From assembly GCA_014523625.1 (NCBI GenBank), contig JAATVP010000093.1:1-6795 (forward strand): a DNA stretch of 6,795 bases, written 5' to 3'. The translations under genes and the position numbers were made by a program. This document shows, piece by piece, positions 1 to 5,694 of this stretch; the stretch's first letter is position 1, and every line of letters starts with the position of its first letter. The notes under the pieces are model-generated. The model had not been told where the DNA came from. It did not search any database and worked only from the letters and a program-made list of their open reading frames with translations. Source of the stretch: Nitrososphaerales archaeon TH5896. Its GTDB lineage: Archaea; Thermoproteota; Nitrososphaeria; Nitrososphaerales; Nitrososphaeraceae.

Positions 1-310
1 GACCGTCGTGAGACAGGTCGGTCTCTGCCTGACAGGGGCGTGGTTGTCTGAGGGGAAGTTGCCCCTAGTACGAGAGGAACAGGGCAGCGCAGCCTCTGGT
101 CTATCAGCTGTCCGACAGGGCACGCTGAGCAGCTAAGCTGCCTAGGATAACTCCTGAAAGCATCTAAGGAGGAAGCCTTTCCCGAGAAAAGACAGCCTTC
201 CGTAAGGAATAGGGCGGCCATAGAAGATGGCGTTGATGGGGTGGAGGTGTACGCATCAAGCTTCGGCGAGGTGTTCAGCCTGCCATTACCAATAGCCCAA
301 GGCATCCAAC
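1..310 (+). rRNA. 23S ribosomal RNA, 3' end (partial)
   Basis: This is the last part of the large-subunit rRNA; the 5' portion lies outside the window. The universally conserved sarcin-ricin loop, agtacgagaggaac, is at 67-80, where elongation factors contact the ribosome. The conserved stretch ctgaaagcatctaag follows at about 153-167, and a terminal segment comparable to bacterial domain VI runs to about 300. The 3' boundary is estimated from the roughly 240 nt that follow the sarcin-ricin loop in E. coli 23S; it could be 290-320. The sequence is clearly more GC-rich than the DNA after it, as expected for rRNA. The archaeal assignment comes from overall appearance, not an alignment. Confidence 0.96.
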
Positions 311-315
311 CTTCG

Positions 316-335
316 ACTTTCTGAAAAAAGAAAGT
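316..335 (+). other. Hairpin just after the 23S rRNA end
   Basis: ACTTTCT (316-322) and AGAAAGT (329-335) form a perfect 7-bp stem around a 6-nt GAAAAA loop. It sits immediately after the estimated 23S 3' end. It could take part in processing or protecting the rRNA 3' end. It has no following T-run, so it is not a convincing terminator, and its role is inferred only from position. Confidence 0.45.
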
Positions 336-818
336 TAAAAATGAACTTGTATCCAACTGAGCAAACTGATGTATGAGAATAAACGATAAAGAGTGAATTG
401 GCGCGGAGATGTATGTGCTGATGCGTTAACATGCTTCTTGAACATACGCACCTACGCTTGCGTGTATGTGTATGTGTTTATAATGCATGGACACATTTTC
501 TTCTTTGCCGTTATCAACATCTTTGTTGTCCAAAATACAAGGTTGGCCTTTGTTCATCAATATCCCTTCAGAGGAATCGATAGATAGAATCTAGACTTCA
601 AGTGTAAGAAGGAAGAATTCACCAAATAAAGTAGTGTACGCACTGCGTAAAGAACTCTAATAGTTATGTGGCTGTAAAGTACTTGTGAATGAATCATCCA
701 ATGAATTATGAGTCTGCTTTGAATTGAACTTTGCATACTTGTATTTTTCCTATGCGCGAAGGTGAATTTTTTCAGTCAATTTCGTAAAATTAATGAATGA
801 TTGTTTTTAAATGAAGTA

Positions 819-830
819 GTGTGTGTGTGT
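819..830 (+). repeat. Short GT dinucleotide repeat (six units)
   Basis: Six consecutive GT units in the intergenic DNA upstream of the DHH phosphoesterase. Such a run can slip during replication. No function is apparent. Confidence 0.6.
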
Positions 831-900
831 TGCCGATTTGATATCGTACATTTGATGTGGATAATTGCCTGGGTTGAAGCGTGAGTTGTTTGAACGCTAC

Positions 901-909
901 AATTATTTA
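901..909 (+). promoter_or_regulatory. Possible TATA box for the 935/1180 gene pair
   Basis: The AT-only stretch aattattta is centred about 26-30 nt before the TTG at 935, which would give a nearly leaderless transcript. It lies inside the spacer of an inverted repeat, AACGCT (893-898) and AGCGTT (914-919). It is the best-placed promoter candidate for the DHH gene, but AT-rich matches are common here. Confidence 0.35.
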
Positions 910-934
910 GGGGAGCGTTAAATCTGCTGATCTG

Positions 935-1183
935 TTGTTTTTGTTTGTAAATTCGTTTTTATTTCATCTCAATAATCCGCAACTTGGGGTTGAGAAGGGA
1001 AACTGTCTTCTACTTTTTATATTATCGCCTATAGCTTCAGTGTCGTCATTATTCCTACCTTCAATGCTCACCGGATTTAGTAACAGCGTTTATGCAAATT
1101 CAGATAATTCGCTTTATTTCAACGCTTTTTTTGGCGGCGGTGTTTGGGGTAGTGCGTGCGTTTCGGGGTATGACAATCTATGA
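935..1183 (+). CDS. Doubtful small protein with signal-peptide-like segment
   Basis: An 82-residue open frame from a TTG start. No known family is recognised. Residues 25-43 are strongly hydrophobic and preceded by a lysine (K21). They are followed by a Val-Tyr-Ala sequence ending at residue 54, which looks like a signal peptidase I site. The mature part would be only about 28 residues, glycine- and aromatic-rich. Its stop overlaps the next gene's start as ATGA (1180-1183), an arrangement typical of translational coupling, and a possible TATA box lies about 30 bases upstream. Against it: very short mature part, no family match, weak start. It may be a genuine tiny secreted protein, the remnant of a larger secreted protein, or a chance frame in the leader of the DHH gene. 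Confidence 0.33.
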   Translation: MFLFVNSFLFHLNNPQLGVEKGNCLLLFILSPIASVSSLFLPSMLTGFSNSVYANSDNSLYFNAFFGGGVWGSACVSGYDNL

Positions 1184-2514
1184 CGGAGACGTCAAATTTA
1201 GTGTCCATGCCTGCTGCTGGCATTGGTTCTGGTGAGAATAAAAAAGATGGTCTTGTTGCTAGGAGTAGCATTAGTAGTATTCATAAAAGTAGGTCGGAGA
1301 GCGAAAGAAGAAGAACAAAATCTCAATCAAAGAACTTGGGTAATTTTTCGAAGAATCAGGAAATTCATTTTGAAGGCGCAATTCCTTCCGTCATATGTCT
1401 TTCGCACAGGGAGGATGTCGATGGTCTCTCTTCAGCGGCCCTTGTAAAGTCTGCATTCAAAGAGTGTTACGTTATCCTGCTTGATTATTCCAATCTTATA
1501 AGGGCTCTCAATAGAGTTTCCTATTTAATATCCTCCTCAACAGCAACAGAAGCTGCGCATGGTAATTCTTCGGGTGCAGAAATCACTAAAGCAGCATCAA
1601 GTAGCGCAAGCGGCGAGAATGTTACGGCTGCTGCTTTTGTTACTACTTCTTCTACTGGTAAGGTGGTGACCGCGAAGCGGTCAAGAAAGAACAAGAAACT
1701 GATAATCTGTGACCTCGGTCTTAACAAGAAAAATGAATCTTCATTTGTACACGTTCTAGGGGAAATAGTTTCAAATGGATACAAGGTCGAATACATTGAC
1801 CATCATGATGTAGGTGAAGACATTAAGGCTGAATTGCGAAAAGCAGGAGTTACTCTTGTTCATTCCACCGACGAATGTACGAGTGTGCAGGTTTACCAAC
1901 GATACAAGAGTAAGCTCAATTCATATTCTTCCTTTTATGCTGCTGCAGGTGCCCTCACTGACTATCTAGAACAGCGACCCATAGCATCTATGCTCGTATC
2001 AAGATTCGATAGACAATTTCTAATGCTCGAATCTACGGCTCTATCTTACATGATTTCCTCCAACCAGCACGATGAGAAATTTCTCTTGAAAATAGTCGAA
2101 TCTATCTCCAAGAACAAATTTCCACATGACATAGAGGGAGGATTTATGATGGCGGAAAAATATGCTATTCGAGTCTCTGAAGCTGTAAAGTCATTGGAAA
2201 GTTCGATCGTTCGCAAGAGAAAGTTAGCGTATGTGAGAAATGACCTTGATCTGACTGCAAGTGTGATAGTAAATTTTGTACTTGGTATTTCGGGCCGTCC
2301 GGTAGCGCTTGTATATAAGCCCCGTGATGAAATAAATTCCTTTGTCATTTCAATTAGAGCTTCAAAGGAATGTGAGGCTCATCTGGGAAGGCTAGTCAAC
2401 GAGATTGCCGCTAATTTTGGAGGAAGTGGTGGTGGACATGACAAAGCATCCGGTGCAGTTATCCCAAAGGATCACCTCGATGAATTCATTACTGAATTAA
2501 ATCGGCGAATCTAA
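1180..2514 (+). CDS. DHH/DHHA1 family phosphoesterase (archaeal RecJ/GAN-like)
   Basis: A 444-residue protein predicted to hydrolyse phosphodiester bonds in single-stranded DNA, RNA or short oligonucleotides with Mn2+ or Mg2+. Motif I is HREDVDG (H76, D79, D81), motif II ICDLG (D178), motif III DHH (207-209), and a motif-IV-type aspartate is D261 in ALTDY. The C-terminal DHHA1 domain carries GGSGGGH (414-420), its nucleic-acid-binding signature. Every metal-binding position expected of an active enzyme is present. Length is near that of archaeal GAN, the RecJ/Cdc45 relative linked to the replisome; an oligoribonuclease role is equally possible. Residues 1-60 are basic, Ser/Lys/Arg-rich and probably disordered, so a later start (M10) is possible. 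Residues 118-166 between motifs I and II are Ser/Ala/Thr-rich and look like an inserted linker. ATG at 1180 overlaps the previous frame; GGGG at 1165-1168 may serve as ribosome binding site. Confidence 0.93.
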   Translation: MTETSNLVSMPAAGIGSGENKKDGLVARSSISSIHKSRSESERRRTKSQSKNLGNFSKNQEIHFEGAIPSVICLSHREDVDGLSSAALVKSAFKECYVILLDYSNLIRALNRVSYLISSSTATEAAHGNSSGAEITKAASSSASGENVTAAAFVTTSSTGKVVTAKRSRKNKKLIICDLGLNKKNESSFVHVLGEIVSNGYKVEYIDHHDVGEDIKAELRKAGVTLVHSTDECTSVQVYQRYKSKLNSYSSFYAAAGALTDYLEQRPIASMLVSRFDRQFLMLESTALSYMISSNQHDEKFLLKIVESISKNKFPHDIEGGFMMAEKYAIRVSEAVKSLESSIVRKRKLAYVRNDLDLTASVIVNFVLGISGRPVALVYKPRDEINSFVISIRASKECEAHLGRLVNEIAANFGGSGGGHDKASGAVIPKDHLDEFITELNRRI

Positions 2515-2533
2515 AAAGCGGTACCTTAAAAGC

Positions 2534-2566
2534 TGACTTTGCTGGTGCTAGTCAAAATTTTGTTTG
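2534..2566 (+). terminator. Weak terminator candidate after the DHH gene
   Basis: TGACT (2534-2538) and AGTCA (2550-2554) could form a 5-bp stem, followed by a T-rich stretch aaaattttgttt. It lies about 20 nt past the DHH stop. The stem is short, so only the position and the T-rich tail support the call. Confidence 0.25.
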
Positions 2567-2654
2567 CCATGTAGAAGGTTCAAGTAAATATTTTGGCTAA
2601 CAAAAAAATTTACATTACTATTCAGCTCATGTTGAATTTGGGTGTTAGTCAGAA

Positions 2655-2849
2655 CTGCCAGTCATTCAAATAACGTTGAGCAAAGGTAGAACGATAGAGC
2701 AGAAGAGAGAACTTGTTCAAGTAATTACAGAAGAGTCCGCGCGTATTCTTAAGACAAAAAAGGAGAATATCAGAATACTCATCTATGAAGTAGAGGGAGA
2801 AAATTGGGCAGATGCGGGTATTCTTGGGCTAGATATGAAGAACCGATAA
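2655..2849 (+). CDS. 4-oxalocrotonate tautomerase family protein, CTG start
   Basis: A 64-codon gene for a small tautomerase of the 4-OT family, which typically forms hexamers and uses its N-terminal proline as general base to interconvert keto and enol forms of small acids. After the initiator the protein begins PVIQITLSKGRT. Counting from that proline, Pro1, Arg11 and Arg39 match the 4-OT catalytic set, and Trp50 sits where 4-OT has the active-site Phe50. The mature length of 63 residues matches the family's usual 62. The codon before Pro1 is CTG, and an in-frame TAG at 2646-2648 excludes any upstream start; the next common start (TTG, 2676) would delete Pro1. GGGTG at 2640-2644 is a plausible ribosome binding site 10 nt upstream. 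The physiological substrate cannot be told. The gene converges on corA. Confidence 0.86.
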   Translation: MPVIQITLSKGRTIEQKRELVQVITEESARILKTKKENIRILIYEVEGENWADAGILGLDMKNR

Positions 2850-2855
2850 ATTTTC

Positions 2856-2882
2856 AGAATGAGTGACTATTTGACCCATTCT
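2856..2882. terminator. Inverted repeat between convergent genes (1)
   Basis: AGAATG (2856-2861) and CATTCT (2877-2882) are perfect complements around a 15-nt spacer, 7 nt after the tautomerase stop. Position between two convergent genes suggests a role in ending or stabilising transcripts. No long T-run follows, so the call is positional. Confidence 0.35.
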
Positions 2883-2903
2883 CTAAAGGGCTGTCAGATA
2901 ATG

Positions 2904-2924
2904 ATTGACCGTCAAGAGGTCAAT
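2904..2924. terminator. Inverted repeat spanning the corA stop codon
   Basis: ATTGACC (2904-2910) and GGTCAAT (2918-2924) form a perfect 7-bp stem with a 7-nt loop. The right arm contains the corA stop codon (TGA on the minus strand, 2920-2922). A third TTGACC copy is at 2871-2876. It may form a 3'-end structure for the corA or tautomerase mRNA; it lacks a classic T-tract. Confidence 0.4.
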
Positions 2925-3909
2925 GCATGTGCCTGTGGATTCCGATTGATATCCAACCCTCCCGTCTAAAATACCATAACAGAAGAGTTGTGCTTGTGAC
3001 TGCGCCTATCAAGAGTATTATGAGCGTAGTATAATTTCCAAAGATCTGCGCAGCCGGATTGTTATTGTCTCCGGGTAATGGCAGGTTCATCCCATAAAAG
3101 GTGCTTATTATAGTCACCGGAATTGAGAGCGTAAAGAGAATGGTAAGAATAGATAAAATTCTGTTTGATTTTTCTGAACTTAACATGAAATCTGTATCTT
3201 TGTATATCTCGATTGTTTCCTTTGATTCATCTAGGGTCTCCAAGACTTTTTCTATGTGATCCTTGACATCGTAAAAGTACGGTGTCAGATCCTCTTTGGA
3301 AAAACGTTGAACATCGCGAGACAGTTCCAATACGATTCGCCTCATCGGAAGGATAAGACGTCTTAGTATAGTAATCTCTCTTCTCAATATCGAAATCTCT
3401 CTTGCTTCTGACATCTTTTCATTGAATACTCCCTCTTCAATATCGTCTATATTTCCAACAACCTTCATCAGAATGTGAAATAGATCGTCTACGAGGGTAT
3501 CTATGATCGTATGAAGCAAATAGCCAGGTTCTTTGCCCATCAAATTCTCTCTCTGGCTTAAATTCTCCTGACACATCTTGAAGAGGTCCATCAATGGTTC
3601 GAGGTCTCCTTGGTGGACGGTTACGAGAAAATTGGAGCCTAAAAACATTGACAACTGGCTGACCCTAGGAACGTGTCTCTCTTTGCCCGATGACGGGAAG
3701 TGAACTATGACAAAGATATAATTGGTATGTCTCTCAACCTTTGGAAGCTGAGTCTTTGATAGGGAATCCTCCAGGTTCAGGTCGTGAAAAGAGTAAAGCC
3801 TACCAAGTGCGTCCATCTCACGCCTAGTCGGCCTTGGGAGATCGATCCACTTGAATCCATCGCTTTCTATCGTGCGCAACGACTTCACGAAATCTGTCTC
3901 CATCTTCAA
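2920..3909 (-). CDS. corA: CorA family magnesium/cobalt transport protein
   Basis: A 329-residue pentameric-type channel that lets Mg2+ (and Co2+ or Ni2+) enter down the membrane potential. The signature is at the C-terminus: TM1 at about 250-272 ending in YGMN (GMN 273-275), a short external loop LPLPGDNNN, then TM2 at about 293-314 and a basic cytoplasmic tail. Residues 1-245 form the usual cytosolic domain: a mixed alpha/beta part (about 18-110), then long charged helices (130-245), including an acidic stretch around DDIEEG (155-160) of the kind that senses Mg2+ in this family. Length is normal and nothing is missing. The longest start is TTG at 3909; ATG at 3903 (M3) is an equally good start. 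A TATA box lies at 3941-3949, giving a short leader. The gene is monocistronic and diverges from the 4150 gene. Confidence 0.96.
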   Translation of the reverse strand: MKMETDFVKSLRTIESDGFKWIDLPRPTRREMDALGRLYSFHDLNLEDSLSKTQLPKVERHTNYIFVIVHFPSSGKERHVPRVSQLSMFLGSNFLVTVHQGDLEPLMDLFKMCQENLSQRENLMGKEPGYLLHTIIDTLVDDLFHILMKVVGNIDDIEEGVFNEKMSEAREISILRREITILRRLILPMRRIVLELSRDVQRFSKEDLTPYFYDVKDHIEKVLETLDESKETIEIYKDTDFMLSSEKSNRILSILTILFTLSIPVTIISTFYGMNLPLPGDNNNPAAQIFGNYTTLIILLIGAVTSTTLLLWYFRREGWISIGIHRHMH

Positions 3910-3940
3910 TCACGCCAGGTAAAGCTTCCCATAATCAAGT

Positions 3941-3949
3941 CTTATAATC
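3941..3949 (-). promoter_or_regulatory. TATA box of corA
   Basis: On the minus strand this reads gattataag. Its centre is about 26 nt before a predicted transcript start near 3918, leaving a leader of roughly 9-15 nt before the TTG or ATG start of corA. Spacing and sequence fit archaeal promoters. Confidence 0.5.
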
Positions 3950-3952
3950 TAT

Positions 3953-3994
3953 TGCATTTTGGCCGTATCTACAAATGCAGAATGATTGCATGCA
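3953..3994. promoter_or_regulatory. TGCA repeat cluster upstream of corA promoter (possible operator)
   Basis: TGCATTT (3953-3959) and AAATGCA (3973-3979) form a perfect 7-bp inverted repeat, and an 8-bp palindrome TGCATGCA follows at 3987-3994. All lie directly upstream of the corA TATA box, where archaeal activators commonly bind. The arrangement suggests a dimeric regulator site, but no regulator is identified. Confidence 0.35.
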
Positions 3995-4136
3995 CACAAG
4001 GACACTTTATTTCTGTTGTTGCTCTAGGGAGCATACATTGTCGTCCGTTCAATAGAGTTTGAGGGCATGATAGATTTAGAAGGATACTAACCCAATCATT
4101 ATTTTGGAGCAAATCACCGTCATTAATTTAGATTTG

Positions 4137-4144
4137 TTTATATG
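4137..4144 (+). promoter_or_regulatory. TATA box candidate for the 4150 gene
   Basis: tttatatg is a good archaeal TATA match, but it lies only 6 nt before the ATG at 4150. A start about 26 nt from its centre would fall near 4166, beside the in-frame TTG at 4168-4170, so the true protein may begin there as a leaderless message. A weaker AT stretch, attaattta (about 4122-4130), would instead suit the ATG. Confidence 0.4.
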
Positions 4145-4149
4145 CGCTC

Positions 4150-4584
4150 ATGCATTATTATTGCAGGTTGTCGATTCGGAAGAAGAAGAATGACCTCTTC
4201 TTTGATTCAGTTTCGGAAAAATTGTTCCCCGACATTCCAGAATCTGCTTCCGCAATCGCAAAGGTATTCCTTAACATAGAACAATTTGATATTGGACAAA
4301 GCTATGTAACCGCAAAGATTGTTAACAAGTATGGTGATAAAGTAGGACTCAATATTCAAGGTGGGCGTCCTGGTATCGAGCTACAAGAAAGCTTGTTTAG
4401 ATTGCAAGGTAAACAAATTCCAAAACATGTCTTTGTTCTCACGAGGATTAAAGACAGGGGAAATTTGCTCGTGCGGAAACTGCCTGTATTGGGCATCAAG
4501 GATTGGCTTTTGATCTACGAGGATACTTTATTCTTGCTTGCAGTTAAGGATAGGTACGATGAAATCGAATTTAGGGTTGTATGA
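4150..4584 (+). CDS. Hypothetical protein, 144 aa
   Basis: I do not recognise this family. The sequence has the even, mixed composition of a real folded protein, with no signal peptide or clear membrane segment. Residues 1-14 are basic (RKKK at 10-13). The middle (about 51-72) alternates polar and hydrophobic residues as in beta strands and ends in NIQGGRPG. The C-terminal half (92-144) has further strand-like blocks, including HVFVLTRI, LLIYEDTLFLLAV and a final IEFRVV. A compact, beta-rich cytosolic protein is likely. The ATG at 4150 is the longest start, but the TATA box at 4137-4144 favours TTG at 4168, which would remove six residues. It diverges from corA and is followed by a convergent minus-strand relic overlapping its last codons. 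Confidence 0.75.
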   Translation: MHYYCRLSIRKKKNDLFFDSVSEKLFPDIPESASAIAKVFLNIEQFDIGQSYVTAKIVNKYGDKVGLNIQGGRPGIELQESLFRLQGKQIPKHVFVLTRIKDRGNLLVRKLPVLGIKDWLLIYEDTLFLLAVKDRYDEIEFRVV

Positions 4585-4832
4585 CTTTGGACAAATTTCC
4601 CAAGTCATGACGAACTTGTGGAGAGAAACGGGCAAGGACTGAGTATCTGATTCAATACAAATTCTGGATGCAGATTCTAGTCTGATCCAATGGTTTGTCA
4701 ACCCAATCAGTTCACTAGTACCTATTATTGAGGCGGCATCGATAAACCAAAGACCCATAAGAAAAGAGATAGTTAAAAAAGCGCCTAGCGCAGTCCAGTT
4801 TTCACCGTACTTGCACTAGGCATGTTCCCCAT
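4528..4832 (-). pseudogene. Possible frameshifted small membrane-protein gene
   Basis: On the minus strand an ATG at 4832 opens the short frame MGNMPSASTVKTGLR and stops at a TAG. One extra base just before that stop would join it to a second frame, which is open from 4815 to 4528. That second frame reads GAFLTISFLMGLWFIDAAS, a clear hydrophobic segment, followed by a polar tail of about 55 residues. A TATA-like box on the minus strand (4869-4878) lies about 26 nt before a predicted transcript start near 4848. The shift point is in the repetitive GCGC-CTA-GCGC area near 4781-4791, where a one-base loss is plausible. The tail overlaps the 3' end of the 4150 gene in antisense by 57 nt, so the true end may be earlier. 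No family is recognised. It could be a decayed gene, a sequencing error, or coincidence. Confidence 0.32.
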
Positions 4833-5112
4833 CGGTTTGGTCGATGTACCACTACGTTAATCCCTTGCTAATTTAAATGTGACTGGAATGCGGAGTCCGG
4901 CTGGTTTGAACATTTCTTCTTTATCGTAAATCCCACGAAAGGCTACCGAGACGATGAGCCAAATTACTTCTGAATAGGTTGATCTCCTTTAATAAAATTC
5001 TCAAACAGCAATATTCAAGTTAAGTGAACACAAGATTGTTGAATTAAAATTAAAGTCCGAGTTATTTTATCGTAAATCTCGTATTTTCTAGAAAAGGTAG
5101 CATTTAATAAAC
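4585..5112. other. Intergenic region, mostly without recognisable genes
   Basis: About 530 AT-rich bases between the 4150 and 5113 genes. Besides the possible minus-strand relic up to 4832 and its TATA-like box at 4869-4878, I see no intact coding frame. A GGTTTGAAC near 4902-4911 resembles a tRNA T-arm on the minus strand, but no cloverleaf can be completed around it. The last 60 bases hold the likely promoter of the next gene. Confidence 0.5.
5062..5070 (+). promoter_or_regulatory. TATA box candidate for the zinc-ribbon membrane protein
   Basis: ttattttat is centred about 26 nt before a predicted transcript start near 5092, leaving a leader of about 20 nt to the ATG at 5113. The leader contains AGGT at 5095-5098, a weak ribosome-binding-site match 14 nt before the start. 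Confidence 0.4.
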
Positions 5113-5442
5113 ATGACATCGCATAGATTGCAGTTGAGCAATAACAGGGACTTTCTGTCGCAACAACTAATGTGGATAGGAATATCTCTAGTAATAAGCC
5201 TAGCCATATCGTTCATAGTTCCCTTTCCATACTCACTTCCGATCATAATTGGGGTCTTTATTCTTCTCAGCTTCTACGTAAGGCAACGGGCTATGAAGAG
5301 AATGGGAATGTCGGGTACGTCAATGTTCGGCGGGTACAACTCAGGGTCCACTCTTAGCTACTTTTGTATGAATTGTGGAACAAAGCACAATCAGGTAGCT
5401 TGCCCGAAATGTGGTTCCAAGATGAAACGTGTTGGTTCTTAA
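5113..5442 (+). CDS. Two-helix membrane protein with C-terminal zinc ribbon
   Basis: A 109-residue protein with no specific family recognised. A short polar N-terminus (1-19) leads into two hydrophobic segments, about 20-36 and 42-56, separated by the tight turn PFPYS, so it is probably a helical hairpin with both ends on the same side. A basic stretch (RQRAMKRMG, 57-65) follows TM2 and suggests by the positive-inside rule that the C-terminus is cytoplasmic. The tail holds two CxxC knuckles, C85-MN-C88 and C97-PK-C100, eight residues apart: a compact zinc ribbon expected to bind one Zn2+. Such ribbons mediate protein or nucleic-acid contacts, so a membrane-tethered adaptor is a reasonable guess only. 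The ATG start is well placed after the promoter. It appears to be a single-gene unit. Confidence 0.83.
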   Translation: MTSHRLQLSNNRDFLSQQLMWIGISLVISLAISFIVPFPYSLPIIIGVFILLSFYVRQRAMKRMGMSGTSMFGGYNSGSTLSYFCMNCGTKHNQVACPKCGSKMKRVGS

Positions 5443-5574
5443 GTAGCGTTATAATTTAGACCTAGTAACAATTTGGTCAATTTTTGGCTATTTGTTCAGT
5501 AGCAGATCAATCTCTGTTACTTTAATGAGTATATTATCTTAGATTTGCTGGTTTGCGGATAATATGCTGCAATT

Positions 5575-5596
5575 TTTCTACTACAATGTGTAGAAA
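5575..5596 (+). other. 7-bp hairpin in the 5443-5694 intergenic region
   Basis: TTTCTAC (5575-5581) and GTAGAAA (5590-5596) are perfect complements around an 8-nt loop. It lies about 130 nt past the zinc-ribbon gene and 100 nt before the TTG at 5695. It could be a 3'-end structure or a leader element; nothing distinguishes these. A second small hairpin, GAAAA/TTTTC, is at 5618-5630. Confidence 0.35.
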
Positions 5597-5694
5597 CAGT
5601 TTAGACCTTAATTTTGTGAAAAGTATTTTCCGTTGCAATTCTAGACACCGCAGAAATATGACGTATGTAATCTAGCCTTGAGGACTCGAGGAAT

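Larger units (their letters stand above)
336..934. other. Intergenic region after 23S with no gene recognised
   Basis: About 600 AT-rich bases. I found no tRNA (no T-arm GTTC-type motif with a matching acceptor), no 5S rRNA, and no convincing protein. An open frame at 393-587 starts with TTG and has no recognisable domain, so I leave it out. A pyrimidine-rich stretch at 496-506 could help end rRNA transcription. A (GT)6 run lies at 819-830. Lack of a linked 5S gene fits the known thaumarchaeal arrangement, in which 5S lies apart from 16S-23S. Confidence 0.6.

Noticed and set aside
393..587. 64-residue open frame after the 23S gene
   Set aside because: TTG start, biased aromatic and hydrophobic composition with no domain-like pattern; likely chance.
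1521..1796. Minus-strand frame inside the DHH gene
   Set aside because: Antisense shadow of a clearly coding gene; its composition reflects the Ser/Ala-rich codons of the plus strand.
2046..2348. Second minus-strand frame inside the DHH gene
   Set aside because: Lies wholly antisense to conserved DHH sequence and shows no domain.
3784..4062. Plus-strand frame overlapping the 5' end of corA
   Set aside because: Its first part is antisense to the conserved CorA N-terminus and the rest crosses the corA promoter; not coding.
4902..4930. tRNA-like T-arm sequence on the minus strand
   Set aside because: No acceptor, D or anticodon arms can be built around it.
5455..5608. 9-bp direct repeat TTTAGACCT at 5455-5463 and 5600-5608
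   Set aside because: Two short copies in AT-rich DNA are expected by chance and flank nothing resembling a mobile element.
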